Origin: Candidatus Micrarchaeota archaeon CG1_02_51_15
Lineage (GTDB): Archaea; Micrarchaeota; Micrarchaeia; Norongarragalinales; UBA8480
Length of the DNA stretch: 33,512 nucleotides
NCBI GenBank assembly: GCA_001871495.1
Contig: MNVG01000035.1
Span: 1-33,512, forward strand
Reading direction: 5' to 3'
Shown here: piece by piece, positions 1 to 6,279 of the stretch
Layout of the letters: each line of letters opens with the position of its first letter
How positions within the stretch are numbered: the stretch's first letter is position 1
Notes under the pieces: generated by a model
Told to the model about the DNA's origin: nothing
What the model saw: the letters and a program-made list of their open reading frames with translations, nothing else
Database searches by the model: none
Translations under genes and position numbers: made by a program

Positions 1-120
1 AAAAGCAGTACGCCAAGCAACACGACAAAAAAATTTAACTAAAATGTTCCAATATTTAACATATTAGCTATATATGCGGAGTAACCATAGCATTGCGTGG
101 TGTTTGCTAACGTAGACGTT
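1..120. other. Left edge, AT-rich, no clear gene
   Basis: I see no convincing gene here. The segment is AT-rich and holds a TATA-like string (tatatat) near 70-76. That is about 25 nt before a GTG at 97 or 100 that is in frame with the first small ORF, which would fit a leaderless archaeal promoter. Any gene truncated at the left edge cannot be judged. Confidence 0.4.
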
Positions 121-210
121 ATGGAAGGCATTATGCTGGCCTATTCGATAATATTGCTTGCAGCAAGCGCGGTTTATTCTTCGAAATACAAAGAAAGCAA
201 CGCCAAGTAG
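121..210 (+). CDS. Possible 29-aa single-span membrane peptide
   Basis: This ORF is too short for the supplied track. It reads MEGIMLAYSIILLAASAVYS and then a short Lys/Glu-rich tail, so it is one hydrophobic span followed by a charged cytoplasmic end. Its stop lies 3 nt before the next ATG at 214, and the next two ORFs also encode small hydrophobic proteins, so it may be the first gene of a three-gene set. In-frame GTG codons at 97 and 100 are alternative starts that fit the TATA-like box near 70. Function is unknown, and coding status rests only on context and hydrophobicity. Confidence 0.35.
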   Translation: MEGIMLAYSIILLAASAVYSSKYKESNAK

Positions 211-213
211 TTC

Positions 214-402
214 ATGGGCTTGCTTTTGTTGCTGGCATTCGCGTGTTTTTTTACGGTGGCAGAAGGATTTGTTTTTGGGGAGTTGTTTAATCTGCTAGAG
301 CACGCGTCAATGGCTCTTTTCGCTGTTCTTTCGTTCTTTTTCGTCAAGCAGTTCGTTGAAAACCTGGCTAAGAAGTATAGTGCGTTGAAGGTGAAGAAAT
401 GA
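214..402 (+). CDS. Small membrane protein (62 aa)
   Basis: A short protein with a hydrophobic N-terminal span (about residues 2-22), a second hydrophobic stretch (about 30-46) and a basic C-terminus ending KVKK. No family is recognised. Its stop overlaps the ATG of the next gene (ATGA at 399-402), which suggests translational coupling and a functional link with the 101-aa membrane protein. It could be a subunit of a small membrane complex, but nothing in the sequence shows its role. Confidence 0.55.
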   Translation: MGLLLLLAFACFFTVAEGFVFGELFNLLEHASMALFAVLSFFFVKQFVENLAKKYSALKVKK

Positions 403-704
403 CGGACGCCGTGATTATTGCGTTGGAGGCAATCGCGTTCTTGTTCTTCCTAGGCTCGGCATTACTGGGTTTGCTTGTATTCAAGCAGACGAGACACTTT
501 ACCCAAGTTTGGCTAATGCCTCTTTTGGGTTATGCTGCCCTCGTGCTTTTTTCTTTTGCAACCGTGTTGGAGTGGTTTGGAATCGCGCCGGACCTGATGG
601 ACGTCGGATTACAACCGTTTGCAATGGGAATTGCAATCACGTTTTTCATTTGTTTTTACTTAATGACGTTCGAAGACTGGTTCCGACCATTTTCATTCGA
701 TTAA
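399..704 (+). CDS. Membrane protein, three spans (101 aa)
   Basis: Three hydrophobic segments are visible (about residues 5-27, 37-58 and 70-90), with an acidic and aromatic tail (FEDWFRPFSFD). The start overlaps the preceding stop as ATGA, so the two are probably co-translated. I do not recognise the family. The gene ends just before the T-rich end of the convergent tRNA-Met gene. Confidence 0.6.
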   Translation: MTDAVIIALEAIAFLFFLGSALLGLLVFKQTRHFTQVWLMPLLGYAALVLFSFATVLEWFGIAPDLMDVGLQPFAMGIAITFFICFYLMTFEDWFRPFSFD

Positions 705-708
705 GTAA

Positions 709-714
709 GAAAAA
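709..714 (-). terminator. Oligo-T tract after tRNA-Met
   Basis: On the minus strand a run of six T residues starts about 6 nt past the tRNA discriminator base. This is typical of archaeal oligo-T termination. Confidence 0.4.
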
Positions 715-756
715 AGAGAATGCCGCAGGGGAGACTTGAACACCCGGCCTCCAGAT

Positions 757-792
757 GGCTTAGAGCAAAAACCTTGAGTTTGCTTTTGCGCT
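757..792 (-). other. tRNA-Met intron 2, canonical 37/38 position (36 nt)
   Basis: Removed between A37 and A38. Exon bases 32-35 pair with TAAG near the intron end with one C-A mismatch. The inner helix pairs GCGCAAAA with TTTTGCTC with one mismatch. The 3-nt bulges are TA^A and CC^A, which is the usual archaeal bulge-helix-bulge layout. Confidence 0.65.
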
Positions 793-799
793 TATGAGT

Positions 800-833
800 T
801 TCGTGCAGTCCTTTTTAGGTTAAAAAAAGGCTA
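800..833 (-). other. tRNA-Met intron 1, probable 30/31 position (34 nt)
   Basis: Placed by the need to join CCAG to ACTCATA so that the anticodon stem becomes CCAGA/TCTGG. The intron folds on its own into CCTTTTT/AAAAAGG and contains a T7 tract. I could not draw a clean bulge-helix-bulge for these boundaries, so they may be off by a base. Confidence 0.5.
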
Positions 834-890
834 CTGGCGCTCTATCCAGCTGAGCTACTGCGGCAACTTAATTATTTGGGGCAACCAATC

Positions 891-898
891 AATAAAAA
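891..898 (-). promoter_or_regulatory. TATA-like box for tRNA-Met
   Basis: TTTTTATT on the minus strand lies about 27 nt upstream of the tRNA 5' end. This is the expected spacing for archaeal TBP-directed initiation at or near the mature end. Confidence 0.4.
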
Positions 899-929
899 CC
901 AGTGAGGCGTAAGAAGCTCTGGGTTAATA

Positions 930-1418
930 ATGGATTTTTCAATTGTTTTGGCGTCTCTTGAACACCCGGTCGTGACTGCACTCGCCGCTTTTTTGGACGG
1001 GTATTGGGCGATGTGCCTTATAGTTGCTTTCGTTGCGGCAATGTTTTTCACTAAAAAACGCTTGGCGCTTGCAATCGCGTTGCTTTTGGCACTTGCCTTG
1101 CTTCCGGGGATACGTGCGTTTTACGACCTTCCCCGGCCGTGTTCTTCGGATAAAGCGGCTTGCGTTGCCGAGCCCGGCTTTCCGTCGGTTCACGCTGCAA
1201 CCGCGTTCATTTTCGTTGCAAACGCAGTCGGGACTCCGTTGTTTTTCGTGTTCCTGCCGCTGGGCTTGTTTACCGCGTTTTCCCGCGTCTACTTGGGAGT
1301 CCATACTTTCGAGCAGGTTGCAGGCGGCATCGCGTTTGGAGTAATATTGTTTATTGCAGTCGACGTAGTGCTCAAAAAGGCACTGCCGTTGCTGCGCAAG
1401 GAGACCGGATTGACTTGA
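930..1418 (+). CDS. PAP2-superfamily lipid phosphatase
   Basis: A 162-aa membrane protein with the PAP2 signature blocks: a DLPRP element (about residues 66-70), FPSVHAATAF (the PSxH block, about 88) and FSRVYLGVHTFEQV (the SR...H block, about 118-131). The histidines of the second and third blocks are those that form and resolve the phosphohistidine intermediate in this family. Several hydrophobic spans surround the motifs. The family removes phosphate from lipid phosphates or polyprenyl pyrophosphates; the substrate here is not known. The next gene, a polyprenol/lipid kinase homologue, starts at the TTGA overlap with this stop, so the pair may cycle a polyprenyl phosphate carrier. The aspartate usual after the last histidine motif is replaced by Glu-Gln. 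Confidence 0.85.
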   Translation: MDFSIVLASLEHPVVTALAAFLDGYWAMCLIVAFVAAMFFTKKRLALAIALLLALALLPGIRAFYDLPRPCSSDKAACVAEPGFPSVHAATAFIFVANAVGTPLFFVFLPLGLFTAFSRVYLGVHTFEQVAGGIAFGVILFIAVDVVLKKALPLLRKETGLT

Positions 1419-1963
1419 ACGAAACGCACCGGCAGTTGGCTCACGTTGCAGCAGGTACGGCGGTACTTGTTTCGGTGCTTACTTGGGGAGGGCAGGAAAC
1501 CCTTGCGGCATTAATTGCCTTGGTTTGCGCAGGAATGGCTTTTGCAACAGTGAAACTCTTGGGTTTTTCACTAGGGCCGCTTGAAAAACTGCTTGCTCGC
1601 TTTGAACGCGCAAAAGCAACGCCGTTCCAAGGGGCGATTACGCTTATGACCGGGTGCTTGTTTGCCCTTACTTTCTCGCCTTCAATCGCGTTCGGCTTGG
1701 CTGCAATAGCGATTCTGGCTTTCGGAGATGGGGCTGCAACTCTTTTTGGAAAAGGCGGCCGCGCGCCAATTCCGTGGAATTCCAACAAGACATGGCGAGG
1801 AAGCCTTGCGTTTTGCGCAATAGGCGGGCTTGCGGCGCTGCCGTTCATCGGAATAACCGCATTCGGTTACGCGGGAGTGCTTGCATTAATTGAAAGCATC
1901 GACTTGCAAGTGGATGATAACATAGTGATTCCGGTTGCGGCAGTATTGCTTAAACTGGTTTAA
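1415..1963 (+). CDS. CTP-dependent polyprenol/lipid kinase family protein
   Basis: 182 aa if started at TTG 1415, which overlaps the previous stop and has AGGAGA about 10 nt upstream. The ORF track's longer start at 1160 lies inside the PAP2 gene and is unlikely. An ER.KATPFQGA segment, then ILAFGDGAATLFGK and NSNKTWRGSLAF, match the cytidylyltransferase-like core of dolichol, phytol and diacylglycerol kinases (SEC59/VTE5 type). About five hydrophobic segments are present. Members phosphorylate isoprenoid alcohols using CTP. With the adjacent PAP2 phosphatase it suggests isoprenoid phosphate salvage for lipids or glycan carriers. Exact substrate is unknown. Confidence 0.75.
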   Translation: MNETHRQLAHVAAGTAVLVSVLTWGGQETLAALIALVCAGMAFATVKLLGFSLGPLEKLLARFERAKATPFQGAITLMTGCLFALTFSPSIAFGLAAIAILAFGDGAATLFGKGGRAPIPWNSNKTWRGSLAFCAIGGLAALPFIGITAFGYAGVLALIESIDLQVDDNIVIPVAAVLLKLV

Positions 1964-1982
1964 ACCAAATGAGGGGAATAGA

Positions 1983-2609
1983 ATGGCGGGCGTTTTTATA
2001 GTGGTTGAAGGCATTGACGGCGCGGGAAAAGGCTTTGTCATGATGAAGCTCCAAGAACACATAACAGAACGCAGTAAAAAATACGATCACGTGCTGCTGA
2101 CTAGGGAGCCGACGCACGAAAAGCACGGCGCGAAGCTCCGCGAACTGCTGAAGAAGCATGACGACCCGTATTCTTCCAACCACGAGTTCCTCGACTTGTT
2201 CACTTCAGACCGCCGCGACCACTTGAGACACCACATCGAACCCTGCCTCGCCAAAGGTTATGTCGTACTCTGCGACCGCTTCAAGTACTCTACAATAGCG
2301 TTCCAGCAGGCACAAGGCATTCCGTTGGCGGAGGTAATCAAGTCGCAAGAAGGGTTCAAGGCCGCGGATTTGACGATATTGTTGGACTTGCCTGCAAATA
2401 CCGCTTTGGAGCGAGTTGCAAACCGGGCTGAAGGAACGGAGAAATTCGAGAAACTCGATTTTCAAGAGAAAGTCAGGCAAAATTATTTGATGCTCTCGCG
2501 AATGTTTCCCAACGAAAAAATCGCGGTAATCGACGCGTCAACGGACAAAGAAAACGTTTGGACGCAAGTTAAAACCGCTTTGGAAGAAAGCAAGGTGCTT
2601 CCTTACTAG
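1983..2609 (+). CDS. tmk: Thymidylate kinase (dTMP kinase)
   Basis: 208 aa from the ATG at 1983, which has GAGGGG 7-8 nt upstream; the earlier in-frame start in the track reads through non-conserved sequence. The P-loop EGIDGAGKG spans residues 9-17. LLTREPTHEKHG is the dTMP-binding TREP block, CDRFKYSTIAFQ is the DR(Y/F) block, and LLDLPANTALERVANR leads into the lid region. It phosphorylates dTMP to dTDP in the cytoplasm. It follows the lipid-kinase gene by about 20 nt and may share its transcript. A purine-rich stretch follows the stop before the tRNA promoter. Confidence 0.92.
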   Translation: MAGVFIVVEGIDGAGKGFVMMKLQEHITERSKKYDHVLLTREPTHEKHGAKLRELLKKHDDPYSSNHEFLDLFTSDRRDHLRHHIEPCLAKGYVVLCDRFKYSTIAFQQAQGIPLAEVIKSQEGFKAADLTILLDLPANTALERVANRAEGTEKFEKLDFQEKVRQNYLMLSRMFPNEKIAVIDASTDKENVWTQVKTALEESKVLPY

Positions 2610-2639
2610 AAACGTTTGAAAAAAAAGGGGGTTCAAAAC

Positions 2640-2650
2640 CAATTTTAACC
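2640..2650 (+). promoter_or_regulatory. TATA-like box for tRNA-Glu
   Basis: CAATTTTAACC lies about 27 nt before the tRNA 5' end, at the spacing expected for an archaeal promoter. Confidence 0.35.
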
Positions 2651-2696
2651 CCGCGCGTCACAATAACTAACGCGCTCCAGTCGTCTAGTTCGGTCA

Positions 2697-2739
2697 AAGT
2701 AACTTTTTTTTAAACAAAAAAAGGCGTTTTACTGCCGAA
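2697..2739 (+). other. tRNA-Glu intron 1 in the D loop (43 nt)
   Basis: A relaxed bulge-helix-bulge is visible. CGGT (2691-2694) pairs with GCCG (2734-2737), with 3-nt bulges CA^A and AA^A, and an inner helix AGTAA/TTACT. Cutting gives a D loop equal in length to normal archaeal tRNA-Glu. The intron contains a T8 tract that can pair with A7. Confidence 0.75.
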
Positions 2740-2777
2740 AGGATACCGGCCTTTCAAGCCGATGACTCGGGTTCAAA

Positions 2778-2821
2778 TGCAAGCAAAACTGCGTTTTGCA
2801 GCTTTTTCGCTTGCGCGAAAA
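2778..2821 (+). other. tRNA-Glu intron 2 in the T loop, about 59/60 (44 nt)
   Basis: The T stem is the outer helix. TTCA pairs with CGAA (one A-C mismatch), both bulges read AA^T, and the intron begins a GCAAGC/GCTTGC helix. Removal restores the loop TTCAAAT. The AAAT repeat at both ends leaves the boundary ambiguous by a few bases. Confidence 0.7.
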
Positions 2822-2839
2822 TCCCGGCTGGAGCACTCG

Positions 2840-2846
2840 TTTTTTT
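2840..2846 (+). terminator. Oligo-T terminator of tRNA-Glu
   Basis: A run of seven T starts 5 nt after the discriminator base, as expected for archaeal tRNA termination. Confidence 0.5.
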
Positions 2847-2906
2847 ACAACACTCTGACAGCAACGACTTTGGGTTAGACCGTAATTGCCTATTAACGCG
2901 TCGAAT

Positions 2907-3845
2907 TCAAGGCAGGATTAGTTTTTCGGCCCTGAATGCCGAAATCAAAAAGATTGCGTAAAGGATCAACAGCACTATTCCTTGGGGCCGCTCGAGCTTG
3001 TGGTCGCGCTGGATGAAGTACCACACCAGCACCGAACTGATGCACATAAAAGCAACCAAATTGGTGAAGGCGGTGACGTTTGCGGTCAACGGGTTTATCA
3101 CTGCCGCCACGCCCATTACCAGCGTGAGGTTGGTAATGCAGCTTCCGAGTATGCTGCCCACTGCAAGCGCGGAGTGCTTGCGTTTTACCGCTGCCACGCT
3201 TACAGCAAGTTCTGGCAACGTAGTTCCCAAGGCGACTATTGTCGCGCCGACAAACGCGTTGGAAGCCCCTATTTTTCCGGCGAGGACTACCGCCAAGTCG
3301 ACGGCGTAATTGGAGCTTATAAGTATTAACACCAAACCTATTGTGAAGAGGAACGCGCTAGTTACGGCCTGGCGGGCGGAAACGGTTTCACCGTCGCCTA
3401 TTGAAACCCTCTTTTTGAGCATGAAGTAAGCAAATGCCGCGAATATCGAGAGTAATGCAACTGCCTCAAAACCATTGAACCAGTTAAGCATTATCACCAA
3501 CGGCAGTACGGATGCCGCAAGAAGTATGGCGGTAAGATCTTTCATCTCTTTCCGCTTGACCACTATTCCCCCGAACAAAGCAGCGATTCCAAGCACTAAA
3601 CACAAGTCCGCTATGTTAGCGCCGAGTATGTTACCCACGGCCAAGCCTGTGTTGCCCTGAAGGGTGGCCAAAACGGATATGACGAGTTCAGGCAATGACG
3701 TTGCCACCGCCACTAAAAGGAAACCTACTTCCATCTCGCCTATCTTGAAGAAACGGGCGAGGTTTATCGCGTGCGTTATCAGCCAATTAGACGCGTAGTA
3801 CAAGACCAGCAGTGAAATGACTAGTAGAGCCAGAGTTTCAATCAT
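2907..3845 (-). CDS. CaCA-family sodium/calcium exchanger
   Basis: A 312-aa integral membrane protein with the two inverted alpha repeats of the CaCA superfamily. Alpha-1 is at about 41-86 with ATSLPE and GNILGANIAD; alpha-2 is at about 200-246 with GTTLPELAVS and GSILGSCITN. The acidic residue of each (S/T)LPE motif and the polar residues of the GN/GS blocks coordinate Ca2+ and Na+ in known members. About ten hydrophobic spans are separated by a basic loop near 96-101 and an acidic loop near 147-157. It starts 2 nt after the stop of the CPA antiporter, so the two are one operon for cation homeostasis. YrbG-like proteins are the nearest general type. Confidence 0.88.
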   Translation of the reverse strand: MIETLALLVISLLVLYYASNWLITHAINLARFFKIGEMEVGFLLVAVATSLPELVISVLATLQGNTGLAVGNILGANIADLCLVLGIAALFGGIVVKRKEMKDLTAILLAASVLPLVIMLNWFNGFEAVALLSIFAAFAYFMLKKRVSIGDGETVSARQAVTSAFLFTIGLVLILISSNYAVDLAVVLAGKIGASNAFVGATIVALGTTLPELAVSVAAVKRKHSALAVGSILGSCITNLTLVMGVAAVINPLTANVTAFTNLVAFMCISSVLVWYFIQRDHKLERPQGIVLLILYAIFLISAFRAEKLILP

Positions 3846-3847
3846 TT

Positions 3848-5098
3848 TTAACCGGCTCTTTTTTGCGGCTTAGCACGCGGCGGCTTGGCGTAAGCCGCCG
3901 GAACCGATTCGGAAGCGCCGGACTCGAAGAAAAACACTCCAATTGTAGTGATTATGTTGGTGAAAAATATGCCCATGAAGACTATCTCCGCAAACATCGG
4001 AATGCCCACTCCCATTGAGAAGGGAAGCGTGGCGAGCACTGCGGCAGCCAAGCCGCGGGGCATCATCGAGATTAGGATGAGTTCGCTTCCCCGCAGTTGC
4101 TTCAAGCGACCGAACCACGCTTTTACCGCCAAGGCGCGGGCAATCAACGCGATTGCAACGAACGCCACCGAAATAAGCGTTACTTCCAACGACAACGCGG
4201 ACAAGTCGAATATGAACCCGATGTATATGAAGAAGAAGGTGCGCACGAAAAAGGAAATCTCGCGTTGAAACTGCCTTATCTCTTCGGACAGCACGAAGCC
4301 GTTCTTCATTCTCGCCGCGCGAGCAATCGGGTCCATGTTGGCGAGCATGAGCCCAAAAATAAGCACGCCTACTGCCCCGCTTCCCCCGAAGTAATCTATT
4401 ACCGAATAAGTAATGAATATGAACGCCAAGGTAAGCATGTAGCCGAAGTGCTCCAAGTTAAGCAAGCGAAGCGCCCACGCCCACACCAACGCCAGCAGCA
4501 GCCCGCCGACTATGGCTATCGAGAACGCGCTTGCAATGCTTGCCGAAGCCGCGTTGAAATCGGCGGTGGCGGAAGTCATGAACTGCATCAACGCCAGCGC
4601 CACTATTACGCACAACGCGTCGGTGAGGGCGGATTCAAGGCCGAGTATTATTTTTACGTCGGGCTTTACTTTCAGTTGTGAAACCACGGTGAAAACTATT
4701 GCCGAACTAGTTCCTCCAAGCACCGCGCCGAGCAAAAGGCCTTGAAGGAACGGCCACCCGAAGAAAGTCATCAACGCCCCGCTCAACACCACGGTCAACA
4801 CGAAAGTAAGGACGGTGAATACGCTGGCGTTGAAGAGGTCGCGGATTACCTTGAAAAAGTTGAGGTTGATTCCGCCGTCGAAAAGTATTATTATCAACGC
4901 CGCAGTCCCGATTAATGGCGCGAAGGAAGTTATGGCGGCGCCGGAAACGGTTTTGGAAAACCCGAGCACGGGCCCCAATAACACGCCGACTGCCATCAGA
5001 AGCAGAACGTCGGGAATCCCGGTCTTCTTGAAAAACTGGAGGCTGAAATAGCCTATAAACAGCAATGCGCCGAGAAGGAAAAACTCTTGTGCAATCAT
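3848..5098 (-). CDS. CPA-type sodium(potassium)/proton antiporter
   Basis: A 416-aa membrane protein of the Na/H exchanger fold. GIPDVLLLMAVGVLLGP lies near residues 27-43, LFDGGINLNF near 72-81, and GGTSSAIVF followed by ESALTDALCVIVAL near 128-167, where the Asp at about 160 sits at the ion-binding position of the family. There are about twelve hydrophobic spans and a short basic C-terminal tail (PRAKPQKRAG). It exchanges a monovalent cation for protons; specificity cannot be read from sequence. A minus-strand TATA-like string (tttttatattc, 5117-5127) about 25 nt before the ATG suggests a leaderless message covering this gene and the exchanger. Confidence 0.85.
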   Translation of the reverse strand: MIAQEFFLLGALLFIGYFSLQFFKKTGIPDVLLLMAVGVLLGPVLGFSKTVSGAAITSFAPLIGTAALIIILFDGGINLNFFKVIRDLFNASVFTVLTFVLTVVLSGALMTFFGWPFLQGLLLGAVLGGTSSAIVFTVVSQLKVKPDVKIILGLESALTDALCVIVALALMQFMTSATADFNAASASIASAFSIAIVGGLLLALVWAWALRLLNLEHFGYMLTLAFIFITYSVIDYFGGSGAVGVLIFGLMLANMDPIARAARMKNGFVLSEEIRQFQREISFFVRTFFFIYIGFIFDLSALSLEVTLISVAFVAIALIARALAVKAWFGRLKQLRGSELILISMMPRGLAAAVLATLPFSMGVGIPMFAEIVFMGIFFTNIITTIGVFFFESGASESVPAAYAKPPRAKPQKRAG

Positions 5099-5116
5099 AG
5101 CAAAGCTAACGCCAAG

Positions 5117-5127
5117 AGAATATAAAA
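5117..5127 (-). promoter_or_regulatory. TATA-like box of the antiporter operon
   Basis: TTTTTATATTC on the minus strand is about 25 nt before the ATG at 5098. This places transcription start at or near the start codon. Confidence 0.45.
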
Positions 5128-5197
5128 ATGCGGCAGGGTGAGACTCATGGCTATTGAAAATGAACTATACGGGAATAAAGGAGAGAAGCAATTATTT

Positions 5198-5237
5198 AAA
5201 AAAAGAAGATACGCCCTCCATAAAATTAAGAGAGGGC
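5198..5237 (-). terminator. Hairpin plus T-rich tract after the pilin-like gene
   Basis: GCCCTC (5213-5218) and GAGGGC (5232-5237) form a 6-bp stem with a 13-nt AT-rich loop. On the minus strand it is followed by a T-rich run (5198-5209). It lies 16-55 nt after the stop of the class III signal-peptide protein. On the plus strand the hairpin is also followed by T5, so it may act both ways. Confidence 0.5.
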
Positions 5238-5252
5238 ATTTTTACAAACAAT

Positions 5253-5729
5253 TTAAGCCGTGCTTCCAGAGAAGAATGAACAGGCGCGGACGTTCTGAGG
5301 CGCAATAGCCACTGCCGTTCCAGTTGAACCGGTTGCAAGATATGTTGCAGATATATTACAAGTACTCCCGTTCTCGTTGGATGGAGCGTTCTCGTCGGAT
5401 GCACTCCAGAAACAGTTATTATAATGATCAAATGACGAATTGCCGGCAAGCAGAACTGCATCCGTACAGTACCCTGAAACAGCGTAGTAGCTAGCATTAT
5501 AACCCGTTCCGATGTATCCTTTCCACGCTCCTTCTCCACACCAATTCAAGCATTGGGTTCGTGTGTTGATTTGAGCAGCATTAGCAGACTCTTGTACATT
5601 CGTCTGAGTATCATTCAACAGTCCTCCTTTGAGGATTACTATTACTAATACTACTATTAGCAGGATTCCTGCCAAGAGCAGTATGTATTCGAAGGCCCCC
5701 TGGCCTTTCTTTCGAGTGGGAATTTCCAT
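5253..5729 (-). CDS. Type IV pilin-like protein with class III signal peptide
   Basis: 158 aa. The N-terminus reads RKKGQGAFEYILLLAGILLI, a basic segment, then G-Q at the expected prepilin-peptidase cut and the QGAFEY hydrophobic core. That is the class III signal of archaeal pilins and archaellins. The mature part is rich in Ser, Asn and Ala, has several N-x-S/T sites and about seven cysteines, suggesting disulfides and glycosylation outside the cell. GGAGGT lies about 13 nt before the ATG. There is no adjacent pilus motor or prepilin peptidase gene in the window. It could be a pilus subunit or a surface protein using the same export route. Confidence 0.75.
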   Translation of the reverse strand: MEIPTRKKGQGAFEYILLLAGILLIVVLVIVILKGGLLNDTQTNVQESANAAQINTRTQCLNWCGEGAWKGYIGTGYNASYYAVSGYCTDAVLLAGNSSFDHYNNCFWSASDENAPSNENGSTCNISATYLATGSTGTAVAIAPQNVRACSFFSGSTA

Positions 5730-5845
5730 TTTTATTTACTACCTCCGTACGAACGGTTTTTTTACGCAACTGAAAGCGTTTTAACTGGATTAAGCTACTT
5801 TAAAGGGGTTTAAAAACGTTTACTGAACCGCCCTTTAAGGAAGGG

Positions 5846-6211
5846 TCAGTCTCGCTCGGCTATCATTGCAAGGCGTTGTTCGATTTCCTTGAGCTGTTTT
5901 TGAGAGTCGTTTATTACTCCACGGTAAGTTGAAGCGGCTATTTGTCCTTTGGAGTACTTTTTTTTCGCCTGTTTTACTACTGCTTCGAGGTTGTCGCGCT
6001 TGGCTGCAAGCTCGTCAATTTCGGTGACTTTATAGGCGACGATGTCGTCCATCAAGTCTTTTTCCCTATCGCCCGGCTTCAGTGGGGCAAATGCAGCTGC
6101 GACTTCAGGCGTGAAGGGAAACAAGCGTTTTTGGTACCAGAAGTAGAGCAGTACGACTACTTCAAAGGCAATTATTGCGTCGAGCAGCAACTCGACTTCA
6201 GGCGACGCCAT
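5846..6211 (-). CDS. Membrane-anchored coiled-coil protein (121 aa)
   Basis: One N-terminal hydrophobic span (about residues 9-24), a short Pro-containing linker, then a charged helical region from about 48 to the end with heptad-like spacing (DELAAKRDNLEAVV, KQLKEIEQRLAMI). A GQIAASTYRGVIND segment lies between the helices. No enzyme motif is seen. GAGGG sits 8-9 nt before the ATG, and a TATA-like GCGTTAAAAGC (near 6255-6265) lies further upstream, so it probably has its own promoter. Function unknown. Confidence 0.65.
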   Translation of the reverse strand: MASPEVELLLDAIIAFEVVVLLYFWYQKRLFPFTPEVAAAFAPLKPGDREKDLMDDIVAYKVTEIDELAAKRDNLEAVVKQAKKKYSKGQIAASTYRGVINDSQKQLKEIEQRLAMIAERD

Positions 6212-6279
6212 GTTTTTTCCCTCATACTAAGTGTTAGAAAGTGGGAGCGGGATTGCTTTTAACGCTTGCGGACTATGCT

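Larger units (their letters stand above)
721..864 (-). tRNA. Elongator tRNA-Met (CAT) with two introns
   Basis: On the minus strand, exons 864-834, 799-793 and 756-721 join to a 74-nt cloverleaf. It has acceptor GCCGCAG/CTGCGGC, D stem GCTC/GAGC, anticodon stem CCAGA/TCTGG, loop CTCATAA with anticodon CAT, variable AGGCC, T loop TTCAAGT and discriminator A, with no encoded CCA. The body resembles archaeal elongator tRNA-Met; the three GC pairs that mark initiator tRNA are absent from the anticodon stem. The gene is 144 nt, so about 70 nt must be removed. A single intron cannot give a 7-nt loop with T33, whereas two introns restore a normal arm. The T stem has one T-T mismatch. The second intron has a fair bulge-helix-bulge; the first boundary comes from the mature fold only. 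Confidence 0.85.
2674..2835 (+). tRNA. tRNA-Glu (TTC) with D-loop and T-loop introns
   Basis: Joining 2674-2696, 2740-2777 and 2822-2835 gives a 75-nt tRNA. It has acceptor GCTCCAG/CTGGAGC, a D loop of 11 nt containing GG, anticodon loop CTTTCAA (anticodon TTC), variable TGAC, T stem TCGGG/CCCGG, loop TTCAAAT and discriminator A. It closely follows the archaeal tRNA-Glu pattern, including the 4-nt variable loop and the GGC/GCC anticodon stem. The anticodon loop itself is uninterrupted. The 162-nt gene therefore carries 87 nt of intron in two unusual places. A T7 run downstream probably ends transcription. Confidence 0.88.

Noticed and set aside
721-864. tRNA with one intron and another identity (Lys TTT, Arg TCT or Ser GCT)
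   Set aside because: TTTTTAA and GCTCTAA strings suggested these, but none gives a paired anticodon stem with T33 and purine 37. Only the CTCATAA loop with two introns restores the archaeal tRNA-Met pattern.
1160-1414. Long N-terminal extension of the lipid-kinase ORF
   Set aside because: It lies in another frame of the PAP2 gene and has Arg/Cys-rich shadow composition. TTG 1415 has a good ribosome-binding site.
3948-5051. Plus-strand ORFs opposite the antiporter genes
   Set aside because: They are shadows of strongly hydrophobic membrane genes on the other strand, with no recognisable domains.
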